Positions 25,138-35,011 are shown, counted from the first letter of the stretch. The stretch: DNA of 61,803 nucleotides from Rhodospirillales bacterium (GCA_019689675.1 JADGGZ010000002.1:1-61803), one strand, 5' to 3'. Numbers and translations: made by a program. The notes: generated from the sequence alone by a model not told the origin.

Positions 25138-26637
25138 TCACGCCATGTTGACGATGACGGTCTTCTTGGTCGTGAAGTGCTCGAGCATCGCCTCGAGCGA
25201 AGCCTCCTTGCCGAGGCCGGAGGACTTCACGCCGCCGTAGGAAAGATTGGCCTGGACGACGAGGTTCTGGTTCACCTGGACGAACCCCGCCTCGAGCCGG
25301 TGAGCCGCGTCGAGCGCGGTCTTGAGATCCTTGGTCCAGATCGTGGCAGCGAGACCGTACTCGCTGTCGTTCGCCTGCCGGATCGCGTCCTCGTAGTCCT
25401 TGAACTTGATGACGCAGGTGACGGGACCGAAGATCTCCTCGCGCGCGACACGGCTGTCGTTCGAGATGCCGGTGAAGATCACGGGCTGAACGAACAGCCC
25501 CTTCTCGAGCTTCTTGTCCTTCGGCATCGCCGAGCAGCGCAGCGCCTTCGCGCCTGGGGTCTCCTCGCCGATCTTGATGTAGGACTGAACTTTCTCGAAC
25601 TGCTGCTTCGAGATGATCGTGCCGATGTCGGTCGTCTCGTCGAGCGGGTCGCCCATCTTCATCGCGTCGACCTTCGCCTTGAGCTTGTCGACGAAGGCGT
25701 CGTGGATGCTCTCGTGCACGAAGATGCGCGAGGCTGCCGTGCAGCTCTGGCCCTGACGGGTGAAGCGCATCCCGACGATCGCCCCCGCGACCGCCTTCTC
25801 GAGATCGGCGTCGCCCATGACGATCATCGGGCTCTTGCCGCCGAGCTCGAGCGTCACGGGGATGAGCTTCTCGGCCGCGGTCTTGTAGACGATCTTGCCG
25901 GTCTCCACCGAGCCCGTGAACGTGACCTTGCCGACCTTCGGATGCGCGACGAGCGGGCCGCCGCATTCCGGGCCGAAGCCGGAGAGAATGTTGAGGACGC
26001 CGGCCGGCAGCACCTGGTTCATGATCTGACAGGCGCGGAGAACCGCGAGCGGCGCCTCCTCCGCCGACTTGACGACGACCGCGTTGCCGGCGACGAGCGC
26101 GGGCGCGATCTTCAGCGCCATCAGCATCATCGGCACGTTCCAGGGGATGATCGCGCCGACGACCCCGATCGGCTCGCGCAGCGTCATCGTGAGCATGTCG
26201 GGGCGGAACGGCACGGTCTCGCCTTTGAGCTCGCTGCCGAGGCCGCCGTAGAAGATGAAGACGTCGGCGAGGACCGAGGCTTCGACCCGGCTCTCGGTGC
26301 GAAGCGCCTTGCCCGTCTCGAGCGCGACGAGGCGGCCGAGCTCCTCGACATGCTCGTTGAGAAGCCGCCCGCATTCGGCGACGAGCTTGCCGCGCTCGCG
26401 CGCCGCGAGCTTCGCCCAGCCGCGCTGGGCCTTCGCCGCCGCTGCGACGGCGGCCTCGACATCGGCCGCCTCGGCCTCCGCCGCCTCGGCGACCTTCTCG
26501 CCGGTCGCCGGGCTCACGATCGGGAAGGTCTTGCCGGACTTCGCCGGGACGAAGGCGCCTTCGATGAGGAGCTTGTTGGAGAGCTCCCTCGCGAGGGCAT
26601 AAGGATCGAGGACGGGTTGGAGGCGGTTCTGCAGCAT
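25138..26637 (-). CDS. NAD(P)-dependent aldehyde dehydrogenase
   Basis: The 499-residue enzyme has the complete family set: IIPWNVPMMLM, the general base Glu264 in LELGGKSP, the catalytic Cys299 in RQGQSCTAASR, and EEIFGPV. It oxidises an aldehyde to the acid with NAD(P)+ in the cytoplasm. It most resembles betaine-aldehyde/phenylacetaldehyde-type ALDHs, but the substrate is not certain. It follows the CaiB-type CoA-transferase gene by 16 bp, so an aldehyde to acid to acyl-CoA sequence is plausible. Confidence 0.92.
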   Translation of the reverse strand: MLQNRLQPVLDPYALARELSNKLLIEGAFVPAKSGKTFPIVSPATGEKVAEAAEAEAADVEAAVAAAAKAQRGWAKLAARERGKLVAECGRLLNEHVEELGRLVALETGKALRTESRVEASVLADVFIFYGGLGSELKGETVPFRPDMLTMTLREPIGVVGAIIPWNVPMMLMALKIAPALVAGNAVVVKSAEEAPLAVLRACQIMNQVLPAGVLNILSGFGPECGGPLVAHPKVGKVTFTGSVETGKIVYKTAAEKLIPVTLELGGKSPMIVMGDADLEKAVAGAIVGMRFTRQGQSCTAASRIFVHESIHDAFVDKLKAKVDAMKMGDPLDETTDIGTIISKQQFEKVQSYIKIGEETPGAKALRCSAMPKDKKLEKGLFVQPVIFTGISNDSRVAREEIFGPVTCVIKFKDYEDAIRQANDSEYGLAATIWTKDLKTALDAAHRLEAGFVQVNQNLVVQANLSYGGVKSSGLGKEASLEAMLEHFTTKKTVIVNMA

Positions 26638-26653
26638 CTCTTCTCCTCGTTGG

Positions 26654-27805
26654 TCAGAGACCGAGCTCTTTCAGGATCTTGGCCCGGTCGGCGTCGAGGT
26701 CGGGCGCGGGCGGGCGCGTCTTCGGATCCTCGAACGCGGTGAGCTTGATGGGATTGCCGGCGAGACGGATCTTCCCGGCCTTCGGGTCCTCGGTCTCGAT
26801 CAGCATGTTGCGAACCGGGACCTGCGGATTCTCGAGCGCCTGCGCGACGTTGTTGATCGGCCCGCACGGCACCCCGGCCTTGCCGAAGACCTCGATCCAG
26901 TGGCTGCGCGGCGCTTTGCGGAGCTCCTTCGCGAACTCGGCGAAAAGCGCCTCGTTGTTCCGGTTGCGGAGGTCGTTCGTCTTGAAGAGCGGGTTGTCGG
27001 CGAGGTCGGGCCGGCCCATCGCCTGGCACGCCTTCTGATAGAGCGCGTCGTTCCCGCACGCGACGATGAGATGCCCGTCCGCCGTCGGAAACGCCTCGAA
27101 GGGGGTGATCGACGGGTGCCGGGCGCCGAGGGGCCCGGGAATCTGCCCTGTCACCGTGTAGCGCATGATCGCGTTCTCGAGGAGTGCGAGCTGGCAGTCG
27201 AACATGGCGATGTCGACCTTGGTCGCCTCGCCGGTCCTCTCGCGGTGGAGGAGGGCGGCCTCGACGCCGATCATCGTGTAGAGCCCGGCGCCGATGTCGC
27301 CGATCGACATGCCGACGCGAACCGGCGCGCCGCCGGGTTCGCCGGTGATGCTCATCATGCCGCCGAGCCCCTGCACGACCATGTCGTAGGCGGGCTCCCG
27401 GGAGAGCGGCCCGGTGTGGCCGAACCCGGAGGCGGCCGCGTAGATGAGACGCGGGTAGCGCTCGTGGAGCGTCTCCCACCCGTAGCCGAGCTTTTCCATG
27501 GTGCCCGGTCGGAAATTCTCGACGATCACGTCGGCCTTTTCGAGGAGGGCCTCGAAGATGCGGCGATCCGCCTCGCTCTTGAGATCGAGGGCGATCGATT
27601 CCTTGCCCCGGTTGATCGACATGAAATAGGTCGACTTGCCGGCGACGAAGGGTCCGTACTCACGCGCGTCGTCGCCCTTCCCGGGCGGCTCGATCTTGAT
27701 GACCCGGGCGCCGAGCTCGGCCATCAGGAACGTGCAGTAGGGTCCCGCGAGAATGCGCGAGAGATCGACGACGGTGATCCCCGATAGCGGGCCGCGAGCG
27801 GCCAT
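26654..27805 (-). CDS. CaiB/BaiF family CoA-transferase (class III)
   Basis: The 383-residue protein begins MAARGPLSGITVVDLSR and shows the class III transferase blocks ILAGPYCTFLMAELGARVIKIE, VIVENFRPGTMEKLG and GFGHTGPLSREPAYDMVVQ. D141 is the expected catalytic aspartate that forms the acyl-anhydride. These enzymes move CoA between carboxylic acids such as carnitine, formyl/oxalyl or succinyl donors. ATG 27805 follows a strong AAAGGAGA SD. Upstream starts are unsupported. It pairs with the downstream ALDH. Confidence 0.92.
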   Translation of the reverse strand: MAARGPLSGITVVDLSRILAGPYCTFLMAELGARVIKIEPPGKGDDAREYGPFVAGKSTYFMSINRGKESIALDLKSEADRRIFEALLEKADVIVENFRPGTMEKLGYGWETLHERYPRLIYAAASGFGHTGPLSREPAYDMVVQGLGGMMSITGEPGGAPVRVGMSIGDIGAGLYTMIGVEAALLHRERTGEATKVDIAMFDCQLALLENAIMRYTVTGQIPGPLGARHPSITPFEAFPTADGHLIVACGNDALYQKACQAMGRPDLADNPLFKTNDLRNRNNEALFAEFAKELRKAPRSHWIEVFGKAGVPCGPINNVAQALENPQVPVRNMLIETEDPKAGKIRLAGNPIKLTAFEDPKTRPPAPDLDADRAKILKELGL

Positions 27806-27862
27806 CTTGTCTCCTTTCGTAGCGAGGCCGGCCTTGTAACGCATCCCGCCGCCGAGGGGCAA

Positions 27863-29278
27863 TCATTGGGCCGACCGCCGCCTCGGGCTGTGCCCGCTCA
27901 CTGCCGCCCCCGCGTCGGCCGCGAGCCCCCGGAAGAAGAAGGCGGCACTCGCGGCGAGAGCGCCGAACGCGAAGAAGACCGGCACGAAATCCCCGGCCTC
28001 GACCTCGGCGCCGCCGCGCCCCAGAAGGACGAGCTGGAGCGCGAGCGCGGCGAGCGCGATGCCGACGCTCGCGGAAAGCTGCTGCAGCATCGCCGCGAAG
28101 CTGGTCGCGCTGCTCATCTTCGTGTCCGGGATGTCGGCATAGGTGAGGGTGTTGAGGCTCGTGTACTGGAGCGAGCGGAAGAAGCCGGTCACGAGGAGCA
28201 CGACGAGGATGACGGCGTGCGGCGTCTCGGGCCGGAAGGCGGCGTAGATCGCGACCGAGGCGCCGCCGATGAGCGAATTCCAGAAGAGGACGCTCCGGAA
28301 GCCGAGCCAGCGCAGGATCGGCGCAGCGGTGATCTTCATGACGATCGCGCCCGCCGCGGAGGCGAAGGTGAGGAGGCCGGAGGCGAAGGGCGTGAGGCCG
28401 AAGCCGAGCTGGAAGAGAAGGGGGAGGAGGAATGGCAGGCCGCCGACGGCGACACGGAACACGGTTCCGCCCGCCATGGCCGCCCGGAAGGTCGGGATGC
28501 GCACGAGCCCGAGGTCGAGGATCGGGGCGCGCGCCCGGCCCGCGTGGACGGCATAGGCGGCGAGCGACACGGCGCCGAGGGCGACCAGCGCGGCCGTGGC
28601 GACCGGCGGCACCAGCCCCCGCGCGATCGTCTCGAGCCCTGCCAAGAGCGCGGCGAGGCCGACCCCCGTCATGACGAAGCCGGGAAAATCGAACGGACGC
28701 CGGTCGAGCGCGGCGAGGTCGGGAATGAACCGGCGCGCGAGAATGATGCCGAGGATCCCGATCGGCACGTTGATCCAGAAGATCCAGCGCCACGTCGCGT
28801 AGGTCGCGATCGCGCCGCCGAGGGGCGGGCCGATCACCGGTCCGATGAGCGCCGGGACGGTGAGCCAGGCCATCGCGCGCACGAGCTCGGCGCGCTCGAC
28901 CGCGCGCAGCATGACGAGACGCCCGACCGGGACCATCATCGCGCCGCCCGCGCCCTGTATGAGGCGGGCGAGCACGAGGCCCGGCAGCGAGGTCGCCAAG
29001 CCGCAGGCGACCGAGCCCAGCGTGAAAATCGCGATCGCGGCGGCGAAGACGCGCTGCGCCCCGAACCGGTCGGCGACCCAGCCGCTTGGCGGGATGAAAA
29101 CCGCGAGGCCGAAGAGGTAGGCTGTGATCGCGATGTTTAGATGGAGTGGGGCGGCGCCGAGGTCGCGGGCGATCTCCGGCAGCGCGGTGGCGATGACGGC
29201 CCCGTCGAGGTTCTCCATGAAGAGCGCACACGCCACGATGAGGGGCACGATCACGTGACGGGGAAGGGGGCCTCGCAT
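27863..29278 (-). CDS. MFS drug-export transporter, DHA2/EmrB-like
   Basis: The 471-residue membrane protein has about 14 hydrophobic segments and begins with the DHA2-type TM1 motif LFMENLDGAVIATALPEIA (the buried Asp of the family). ADRFGAQRVF and LARLIQGAGGAMMVPVGRLV follow, plus motif C GPVIGPPLGG in TM5. Proton-driven export of drugs or metabolites is the usual role. It has no EmrA-type adaptor partner next to it. It runs opposite the second MFS gene, with 60 bp between the two starts. Confidence 0.9.
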   Translation of the reverse strand: MRGPLPRHVIVPLIVACALFMENLDGAVIATALPEIARDLGAAPLHLNIAITAYLFGLAVFIPPSGWVADRFGAQRVFAAAIAIFTLGSVACGLATSLPGLVLARLIQGAGGAMMVPVGRLVMLRAVERAELVRAMAWLTVPALIGPVIGPPLGGAIATYATWRWIFWINVPIGILGIILARRFIPDLAALDRRPFDFPGFVMTGVGLAALLAGLETIARGLVPPVATAALVALGAVSLAAYAVHAGRARAPILDLGLVRIPTFRAAMAGGTVFRVAVGGLPFLLPLLFQLGFGLTPFASGLLTFASAAGAIVMKITAAPILRWLGFRSVLFWNSLIGGASVAIYAAFRPETPHAVILVVLLVTGFFRSLQYTSLNTLTYADIPDTKMSSATSFAAMLQQLSASVGIALAALALQLVLLGRGGAEVEAGDFVPVFFAFGALAASAAFFFRGLAADAGAAVSGHSPRRRSAQ

Positions 29279-29338
29279 GCCGGGCAGAAGCTAGACGCCG
29301 CCCGAAAGGTCGCCAAGCGCGGGGAAAGCGCCCCCGCC

Positions 29339-30826
29339 ATGCACGCGCGCGGCGTGGCGGCCCACGGAGAGGTTGTCGAGACCGACGTGCCGGCGCGGCT
29401 CGACCGGCTGCCGTGGAGCCGCTTCCACTGGCTGGTGGTCGTCGCGCTCGGCATCACCTGGATACTCGACGGGCTCGAGGTGACGCTCGCCGGCGCCGTC
29501 TCTGGCGCGCTCAAGGAGAGCCCCGTGCTTCGCCTCGACAACGCGCAGGTCGGGCTCGCCGGCAGCGCCTATCTCGTCGGGGCGGTGCTGGGCGCCCTGT
29601 TTTTCGGGCGCCTCGCCGATCAACTGGGGCGGAAGAAGCTCTTCTCGGTGACGGTGCTCGTCTATCTCCTCGCGACCGCGGCGACCGCCTTCTCCTGGGA
29701 CATCTGGAGCTTCCTCCTCTTCCGCTTCCTCACCGGGGCCGGGATCGGCGGCGAGTACGCGGCGATCAACTCCGCGATCCAGGAGCTGATCCCGGCGCGG
29801 TACCGCGGGCGGACCGATCTCGCGATCAACGGCAGCTTCTGGGTGGGCGCGGCCCTCGGCGCGCTCGGCTCGGTCCTGCTCCTCGATCCTGGGCTTCTGC
29901 CGCCCGACCTCGGCTGGCGCTTCGCCTTCGCGATCGGGGCGACGCTCGGCATCGTGATCCTCTTCCTCCGCCGCTTCCTGCCGGAGAGCCCCCGGTGGCT
30001 CCTGACGCACGGGCGGCAAGCGGAAGCCGAGGCGGCCGTTGCCGGAATCGAGGCGCGCGTGTCGGCCGAAAAAGGTCCTCTCGCCCCGGCCAAGGGGCTC
30101 ATCCGCCTCCGGCCGATCGGGACCGCGTCCCTCGCGCGGGTGGCGGGCGCGCTCTTCCGCGACTATCCCCGCCGCACCGTGCTCGGCCTCGTGCTGATGG
30201 GCAGCCAGGCATTCTTCTACAACGCGATCTTCTTCAGCTACGCGCTCGTCCTGACGAGCTTCTACGGCGTCGCTTCGGAGAATGTCGGCTGGTACATCCT
30301 GCCCTTCGCCGCGGGGAACTTCATGGGGCCGCTCGTCTTGGGGCCCCTGTTCGACACGATCGGCCGGCGGACGATGATCGCCGGGACCTACGCCGTTTCG
30401 GGGATCCTCCTCGCTTTGACCGGGTGGCTCTTCCATGCCGGGTTTCTCGACGCCGGGACGCAGGCGGTCGCGTGGTCGATCATCTTCTTCTTCGCGTCGG
30501 CAGCGGCGAGCGCCGCCTATCTCACCGTCGGCGAAAGCTTTCCTCTGGAGATCCGGGCGCTCGCCATCGCGCTCTTCTACGCGGTCGGGACCGGGCTCGG
30601 CGGCGCCGCCGGACCTTGGCTCTTCGGCTATCTCGTCGAGAGCGGATCGAGCCTGAGCATCTTTCTCGGCTATCTCTTCGGTGCTTCCCTGATGGTGATC
30701 GCCGCCGTCACCGAGCTCGCCTTCGGCATCGCCGCCGAGCGGCGCCCGCTCGAGGCGGTCGCGGAGCCCCTTTCGGCCGTGGCGATCGGAACGCCGCCCT
30801 TCGTCGAGACGAGGCCGAAGCGATAG
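29339..30826 (+). CDS. MFS transporter, sugar/aromatic-acid (SP/AAHS-like) type
   Basis: The 495-residue protein has 12 membrane helices and a long central loop. Family marks are ITWILDGLEVTLAGAV (TM1 Asp), the loop GRLADQLGRKKLF, GIGGEYAAINSAIQELIPARYRG and LPESPRWL. These resemble the sugar-porter and aromatic-acid importers. ATG 29339 is the best start by position before the first helix. It is divergent from the DHA2 exporter. The substrate is unknown. Confidence 0.88.
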   Translation: MHARGVAAHGEVVETDVPARLDRLPWSRFHWLVVVALGITWILDGLEVTLAGAVSGALKESPVLRLDNAQVGLAGSAYLVGAVLGALFFGRLADQLGRKKLFSVTVLVYLLATAATAFSWDIWSFLLFRFLTGAGIGGEYAAINSAIQELIPARYRGRTDLAINGSFWVGAALGALGSVLLLDPGLLPPDLGWRFAFAIGATLGIVILFLRRFLPESPRWLLTHGRQAEAEAAVAGIEARVSAEKGPLAPAKGLIRLRPIGTASLARVAGALFRDYPRRTVLGLVLMGSQAFFYNAIFFSYALVLTSFYGVASENVGWYILPFAAGNFMGPLVLGPLFDTIGRRTMIAGTYAVSGILLALTGWLFHAGFLDAGTQAVAWSIIFFFASAAASAAYLTVGESFPLEIRALAIALFYAVGTGLGGAAGPWLFGYLVESGSSLSIFLGYLFGASLMVIAAVTELAFGIAAERRPLEAVAEPLSAVAIGTPPFVETRPKR

Positions 30827-30872
30827 CGGCACCGGCTCGGCGTGCCCGGCTGACGATCCCATATTCCGCGCG

Positions 30873-31886
30873 ATGCCGCCGAAACCCGAGACCTGGCTCC
30901 GCGTCACTCCGAACGGCCTCTACTGCGTGCCCGGCGATTTTTTCGTCGACCCGGTGCTGCCGATCGAGCGCGCCGTGGTGACGCACGGCCACTCGGATCA
31001 CGCTCGTGCCGGGCACCGTCACGTTCTCGCCACTCCCGAGACGGTCGCGATCATGCGCCGCCGCCACGGCGCCGACGGCACCACGACGTACCAGGCGCTC
31101 GCTTACGGCGAACGTTTGCGAATCGGCGACACGACCCTGGGGCTGCTGCCGGCAGGGCACGTCCTCGGCAGCGCGCAGGTCATGATCGACCATGCCGGCA
31201 GCCGGGTCGTCGTCTCCGGCGACTACAAGCGCCGCCCCGACCCGACCTGCCCGCCGTTCGAGCCGCAAAGCTGCGACGTCTTCGTGACCGAGGCGACGTT
31301 CGCGCTCCCGGTGTTCCGACACCCGCCCGACGAGCACGAGATCGAGAAGCTCCTCCACTCCGTGCGCGTCTTTCCGGAGCGCGCGCATGTCGTCGGAGTC
31401 TACGCCCTCGGCAAGTGCCAGCGCGTCATCTCGCTCCTGCGCCGCGCCGGCTGGGACCGCCCGATCTACGTGCACGGGGCGCTCGACGGCATGAACCGGC
31501 TCTACGAGGAGCTGGGCGTTCCCTTGGGGCCGCTCCTGCCGGCGACGGGACCGTCGAAGAAGGAGCTCGAGGGGCAGATCATCCTCGCGCCGCCGGGCGC
31601 CGTGAACGACCTCTGGGCCCGACGACTGCCCGAGCCCGTGGCCGCGATGGCCTCGGGCTGGATGCGCGTCCGCCAGCGCGCGCGGCAGCGCGGCGTCGAG
31701 CTGCCGCTCGTCATCTCGGATCACGCCGACTGGGACGAGCTCTGCCGGACGATCGAGGAGGTGGCGCCGGGCGAGGTCTGGGTCACGCACGGCCGTGAGG
31801 AGGCGCTGATCCGGGCGGCCTCGCTCATGGGCATTGCGGCCCGTGCCCTCAACATCGTCGGCTACGAGGAGGAAGCGGGCGCATGA
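30873..31886 (+). CDS. Ligase-associated DNA exonuclease, metallo-beta-lactamase fold
   Basis: The 337-residue protein has the HxHxDH motif THGHSDHA (H38, H40, D42, H43) and a beta-CASP-like insert. It is the type encoded beside ATP-dependent ligases in bacterial DNA-repair cassettes, with the CPSF/SNM1-like TEATFALPVF segment. It acts on DNA ends or crosslink damage. Its TGA overlaps the ligase ATG as ATGA, so the pair is translationally coupled. Confidence 0.92.
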   Translation: MPPKPETWLRVTPNGLYCVPGDFFVDPVLPIERAVVTHGHSDHARAGHRHVLATPETVAIMRRRHGADGTTTYQALAYGERLRIGDTTLGLLPAGHVLGSAQVMIDHAGSRVVVSGDYKRRPDPTCPPFEPQSCDVFVTEATFALPVFRHPPDEHEIEKLLHSVRVFPERAHVVGVYALGKCQRVISLLRRAGWDRPIYVHGALDGMNRLYEELGVPLGPLLPATGPSKKELEGQIILAPPGAVNDLWARRLPEPVAAMASGWMRVRQRARQRGVELPLVISDHADWDELCRTIEEVAPGEVWVTHGREEALIRAASLMGIAARALNIVGYEEEAGA

Positions 31887-33448
31887 ACCGCTTCGCCGAG
31901 CTCCTCGACAGCCTCGTCTTCACGCCGTCGCGCAACGGCAAGCTGCGCCTCATCCGCGAGTACTTCGCCACGACCCCCGATCCGGAGCGCGGCTGGGCGC
32001 TGGCAGCTCTCACGGGCGAGCTCTCCTTCCGCGAGGTGAAGCCCGCCCAGGTGCGCGATCTCGCGATGCGACGGATCGACCCCGAGCTCTTCGGCTGGTC
32101 CTACGATTTCGTCGGCGATCTCGCCGAGACGGTGGCGCTGGTCTGGCCGGACCGTTCCGGCGAGGGACATGCGCCTCGCTTGTCCGAGATCGTCGAGACG
32201 CTGCGTGCCGCCGTGCGGGCCGATGCGACGAGCCTCCTCGAAGCGTGGCTCGACGGCCTCGACGGCACCGGGCGCTGGGCGCTCCTGAAGCTCGTCACCG
32301 GAGGGCTGCGGGTCGGCGTCTCGGCGCGGCTCGCCAAGACGGCCGCCGCCGAGCTCGGCGCCTCGAACGTCGCCGCGGTGGAGGAGGTCTGGCACGGGCT
32401 TGAGCCGCCCTACGAGGCGCTCTTCGCATGGCTCGAAGGACGCGGGCCGCGGCCCGAAACCGGCGCGGCGCCGACCTTCTGCCCGCTGATGCTCGCGCAC
32501 CCGATCGAGGAGGGCGAGCTCGCCGCGCTCGATCCCGCGGACTTCGCCGCCGAGTGGAAGTGGGACGGGATCCGCGTGCAGATCGTGGCGCGCGGCAGCG
32601 GCAAGCGCCTCTACAGCCGCGCCGGCGAAGACATCGGCGGCTCGTTCCCGGAGCTCGTCGAAGCGCTGCCCGACGACGTCGTGCTCGACGGCGAGCTCCT
32701 CGTGGTGCGCGGCGGCGAAGTCGCCCCTTTCAACGATCTACAGCAGCGCCTCAATCGAAAGACGCCGTCGTTGAAGATGATGAGCGACTATCCGGCGGCG
32801 GTGCGCCTCTACGACATGCTCGAGGAGAGGGGAGAGGACTTGCGCGGGCTCGCGTTCCGAGAGCGGCGCGCGAGGCTCGAGACCTGGTACCGCGCCGCAC
32901 CTCGACCGCGCCTCGACCTCTCGCCGATGGTGCCGTTCGAAAGCTGGGACGAGCTCGCCGCGCTCCGCGCGCAGACGCGCGCGAACGGGATCGAGGGGCT
33001 GATGCTGAAGCGCGTCGATTCCGTCTACGTGCCGGGCCGCCCGAAGGGGCAGTGGTGGAAGTTGAAGCGCGCACCCCTCACCGTCGATGCCGTGCTCATG
33101 TACGCGCAGCGCGGTCACGGAAAGCGTTCTTCCTTCTACTCCGACTACACGTTCGGCGCGTGGCGCGACGGCGAGCTGGTCCCGATCGGGAAAGCCTATT
33201 CCGGCTATACCGACGAAGAACTGCTGCGTCTGGATCGCTGGATACGGAACAACACCACGAACCGTTTCGGACCGGTTCGCGAGGTGGCGCCGGGGCTTGT
33301 CCTCGAGATCGCCTTCGATAGCGTGCATCGCTCGACGCGGCACCGGTCCGGAGTGGCGCTGCGGTTTCCGCGCATTCACCGGATCCGTTGGGACAAGCCC
33401 GCTTCGGAGGCCGATACGCTCGAGCTCGTCGAAAGCCTGCTGACGTAG
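31883..33448 (+). CDS. ATP-dependent DNA ligase (Lhr-associated/cisplatin-response type)
   Basis: The 521-residue enzyme has an N-terminal helical DNA-binding region (1-200). Motif I is EWKWDGIRV with adenylated Lys226, followed by motif III-IV segments (YDMLEERGEDLRG, IEGLMLKRVDSVY) and an OB-fold with motif V/VI (KGQWWKLKRAP). It seals nicks with ATP and is not the replicative NAD+ ligase. In other bacteria this gene sits with an Lhr helicase and a calcineurin-like phosphoesterase, but neither is in this window. Confidence 0.94.
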   Translation: MNRFAELLDSLVFTPSRNGKLRLIREYFATTPDPERGWALAALTGELSFREVKPAQVRDLAMRRIDPELFGWSYDFVGDLAETVALVWPDRSGEGHAPRLSEIVETLRAAVRADATSLLEAWLDGLDGTGRWALLKLVTGGLRVGVSARLAKTAAAELGASNVAAVEEVWHGLEPPYEALFAWLEGRGPRPETGAAPTFCPLMLAHPIEEGELAALDPADFAAEWKWDGIRVQIVARGSGKRLYSRAGEDIGGSFPELVEALPDDVVLDGELLVVRGGEVAPFNDLQQRLNRKTPSLKMMSDYPAAVRLYDMLEERGEDLRGLAFRERRARLETWYRAAPRPRLDLSPMVPFESWDELAALRAQTRANGIEGLMLKRVDSVYVPGRPKGQWWKLKRAPLTVDAVLMYAQRGHGKRSSFYSDYTFGAWRDGELVPIGKAYSGYTDEELLRLDRWIRNNTTNRFGPVREVAPGLVLEIAFDSVHRSTRHRSGVALRFPRIHRIRWDKPASEADTLELVESLLT

Positions 33449-33548
33449 GCGGCGTTCCGCTTGACTTCGGCCCCACGGGCAACATCAGAATGGTGAATAC
33501 AAAAGCGCCGAAGGTGCCGAGAGAGCGCCGAATTAGGGAGGACCTCTG

Positions 33549-34493
33549 ATGACGAAGCTGGTTTTAGCAGCGGCTGCGCTCGCGATTCTGGCTAGCGGCT
33601 CCGCGATGGCCGCCTATCCGGAACGGCCGGTCAAGGTGATCGTGCCGTGGGCAGCCGGAGGCGATACCGACAACATTTTCCGGCCGTTCGTGCTGCCGCT
33701 ACAGAAGGCGTTGGGGCAGACCGTGGTGATCGCCAACATCGGCGGTGCCTCGGGCACGGTCGGAGCGCGCGAAGCGAAGAACTCGCCGCCGGACGGCTAC
33801 ACGCTCTACGTCGTGCACGACTACATCCATCTGACGTACTACACCGGCGTCGCGGACGTGAACTACTCGGACTTCGAGCCGATCTGCTCGGTCTCGTCGA
33901 CGCCCTCGGTGCTGACGGCGAGCGCCAAGACGAAGTGGAAATCGCTCAAGGAGCTGATCGACGACGCCAAGGCGAACCCGGGGACGGTTTCCGTCGGCGC
34001 GACGCTCGGCTCCACCAGCCATTTCTTCCCTGCGCTCATCGAGAAGGCGGCGAACGTCAAGTTCAAGTACGTCTCCTATGACGGGCTTGCGCAGCGGATG
34101 AACGCGATCCTCGGCGGCCACATCGATCTCACCGACGGCAATCTCACCCAGAAGGGAAAGGTCGACGCGGGTCAGCTCCGCTTCCTCGCGATCGCGACGG
34201 AGAAGCGCGCGCCCGAGCTGCCCGACGTTCCGACGTTGAAGGAGTCTGGCTACGACATCGAGTACGCGGTGACGCGCGGTCTTCTGGCGCCGAAAGGCAC
34301 GCCTGACGACATCCTCGGCAAGCTCGACATGGCGTGCAGCGAAGCGGTCAAGGACCCCGCCTTCGCGGCCTCGATGAAGGCGCAAGGCACCGACGTCAAG
34401 TATCTCGGCCGGAAGGAGTACGGCGAGTTCCTGAGGAAGAACGACGAGATCAACAAGAGCATGGCGAAGGAGCTCGGGCTTCTGAAGCGCTGA
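33549..34493 (+). CDS. tctC: Tripartite tricarboxylate transporter substrate-binding protein
   Basis: The 314-residue protein has a signal peptide (MTKLVLAAAALAILASGSAMA, cleaved near residue 21-22) and the Bug/TctC two-lobe fold: YPERPVKVIVPWAAGGDTD, ANIGGASGTVGAREA, PDGYTLYV and TSHFFPAL. It captures a carboxylate in the periplasm for TctAB. A strong SD (GGGAGGA) precedes ATG 33549. Upstream TTGACT (33461-33466) is a possible -35 but its -10 is poor. It heads the tctCBA operon. Confidence 0.93.
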   Translation: MTKLVLAAAALAILASGSAMAAYPERPVKVIVPWAAGGDTDNIFRPFVLPLQKALGQTVVIANIGGASGTVGAREAKNSPPDGYTLYVVHDYIHLTYYTGVADVNYSDFEPICSVSSTPSVLTASAKTKWKSLKELIDDAKANPGTVSVGATLGSTSHFFPALIEKAANVKFKYVSYDGLAQRMNAILGGHIDLTDGNLTQKGKVDAGQLRFLAIATEKRAPELPDVPTLKESGYDIEYAVTRGLLAPKGTPDDILGKLDMACSEAVKDPAFAASMKAQGTDVKYLGRKEYGEFLRKNDEINKSMAKELGLLKR

Positions 34494-34515
34494 CGAGAGG
34501 CACGCAGGTGGAGCG

Positions 34516-35001
34516 GTGCGGGGCTTCGTGCGGCCGCGGCTGACCGGCGACGCCGTCGCCGGTCTTGTCGCCGTCTCCGTCAGCGTGTGGCTCTTCTTCG
34601 TCGCCGGGGATCTTCCCCAATCGGCGCTGGTGCCGATCGGGCCGGGCTTCTATCCCCGCCTCGTGCTCGGCGCGACCGCTCTCGCCGGCGCTGCCCTCGT
34701 CCTGCGCGCCTTCCTCGTCGGCAGCGGCGCGCCCGCGGCTGGGCCGGCGCCGAACTACAGGCTGGTCCTGGTCGCATTCGTCCTGTTCGGCCTTTACGTC
34801 ACGCTGCTGCCGCTTCTCGGGTTCCGGATCGCCACCTTCCTTTTCGTGGCGGCGATGCAGTCGGCGATCGATCCGCCACGAACACGGCGTGCGCTTCTCG
34901 TCGTGACGCTCGTGGCGCTCGGAACGACCGCCGTCACTTACCTCGTCTTCGAGCGGTACCTTTACGTTCTGCTGCCTCGCGGCACCTGGACGGATTTCTA
35001 G
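34516..35001 (+). CDS. tctB: Tripartite tricarboxylate transporter small membrane subunit
   Basis: The 161-residue protein has four hydrophobic segments (about 9-27, 47-68, 82-100 and 126-145), the size and pattern of TctB. Internal marks are IGPGFYPRLV and LLPLLGFRIATF. It partners TctA in the inner membrane. GTG 34516 is the likely start, after GGAG. It lies between tctC and tctA on the same strand, which confirms the identity. Confidence 0.9.
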   Translation: MRGFVRPRLTGDAVAGLVAVSVSVWLFFVAGDLPQSALVPIGPGFYPRLVLGATALAGAALVLRAFLVGSGAPAAGPAPNYRLVLVAFVLFGLYVTLLPLLGFRIATFLFVAAMQSAIDPPRTRRALLVVTLVALGTTAVTYLVFERYLYVLLPRGTWTDF

Positions 35002-35011
35002 CCCGACCGTC

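Noticed and set aside
29291-30907. Minus-strand open frame of 538 codons opposite the MFS gene
   Set aside because: The translation is charged and repetitive with no domain, while the plus strand encodes a clear 12-helix transporter.
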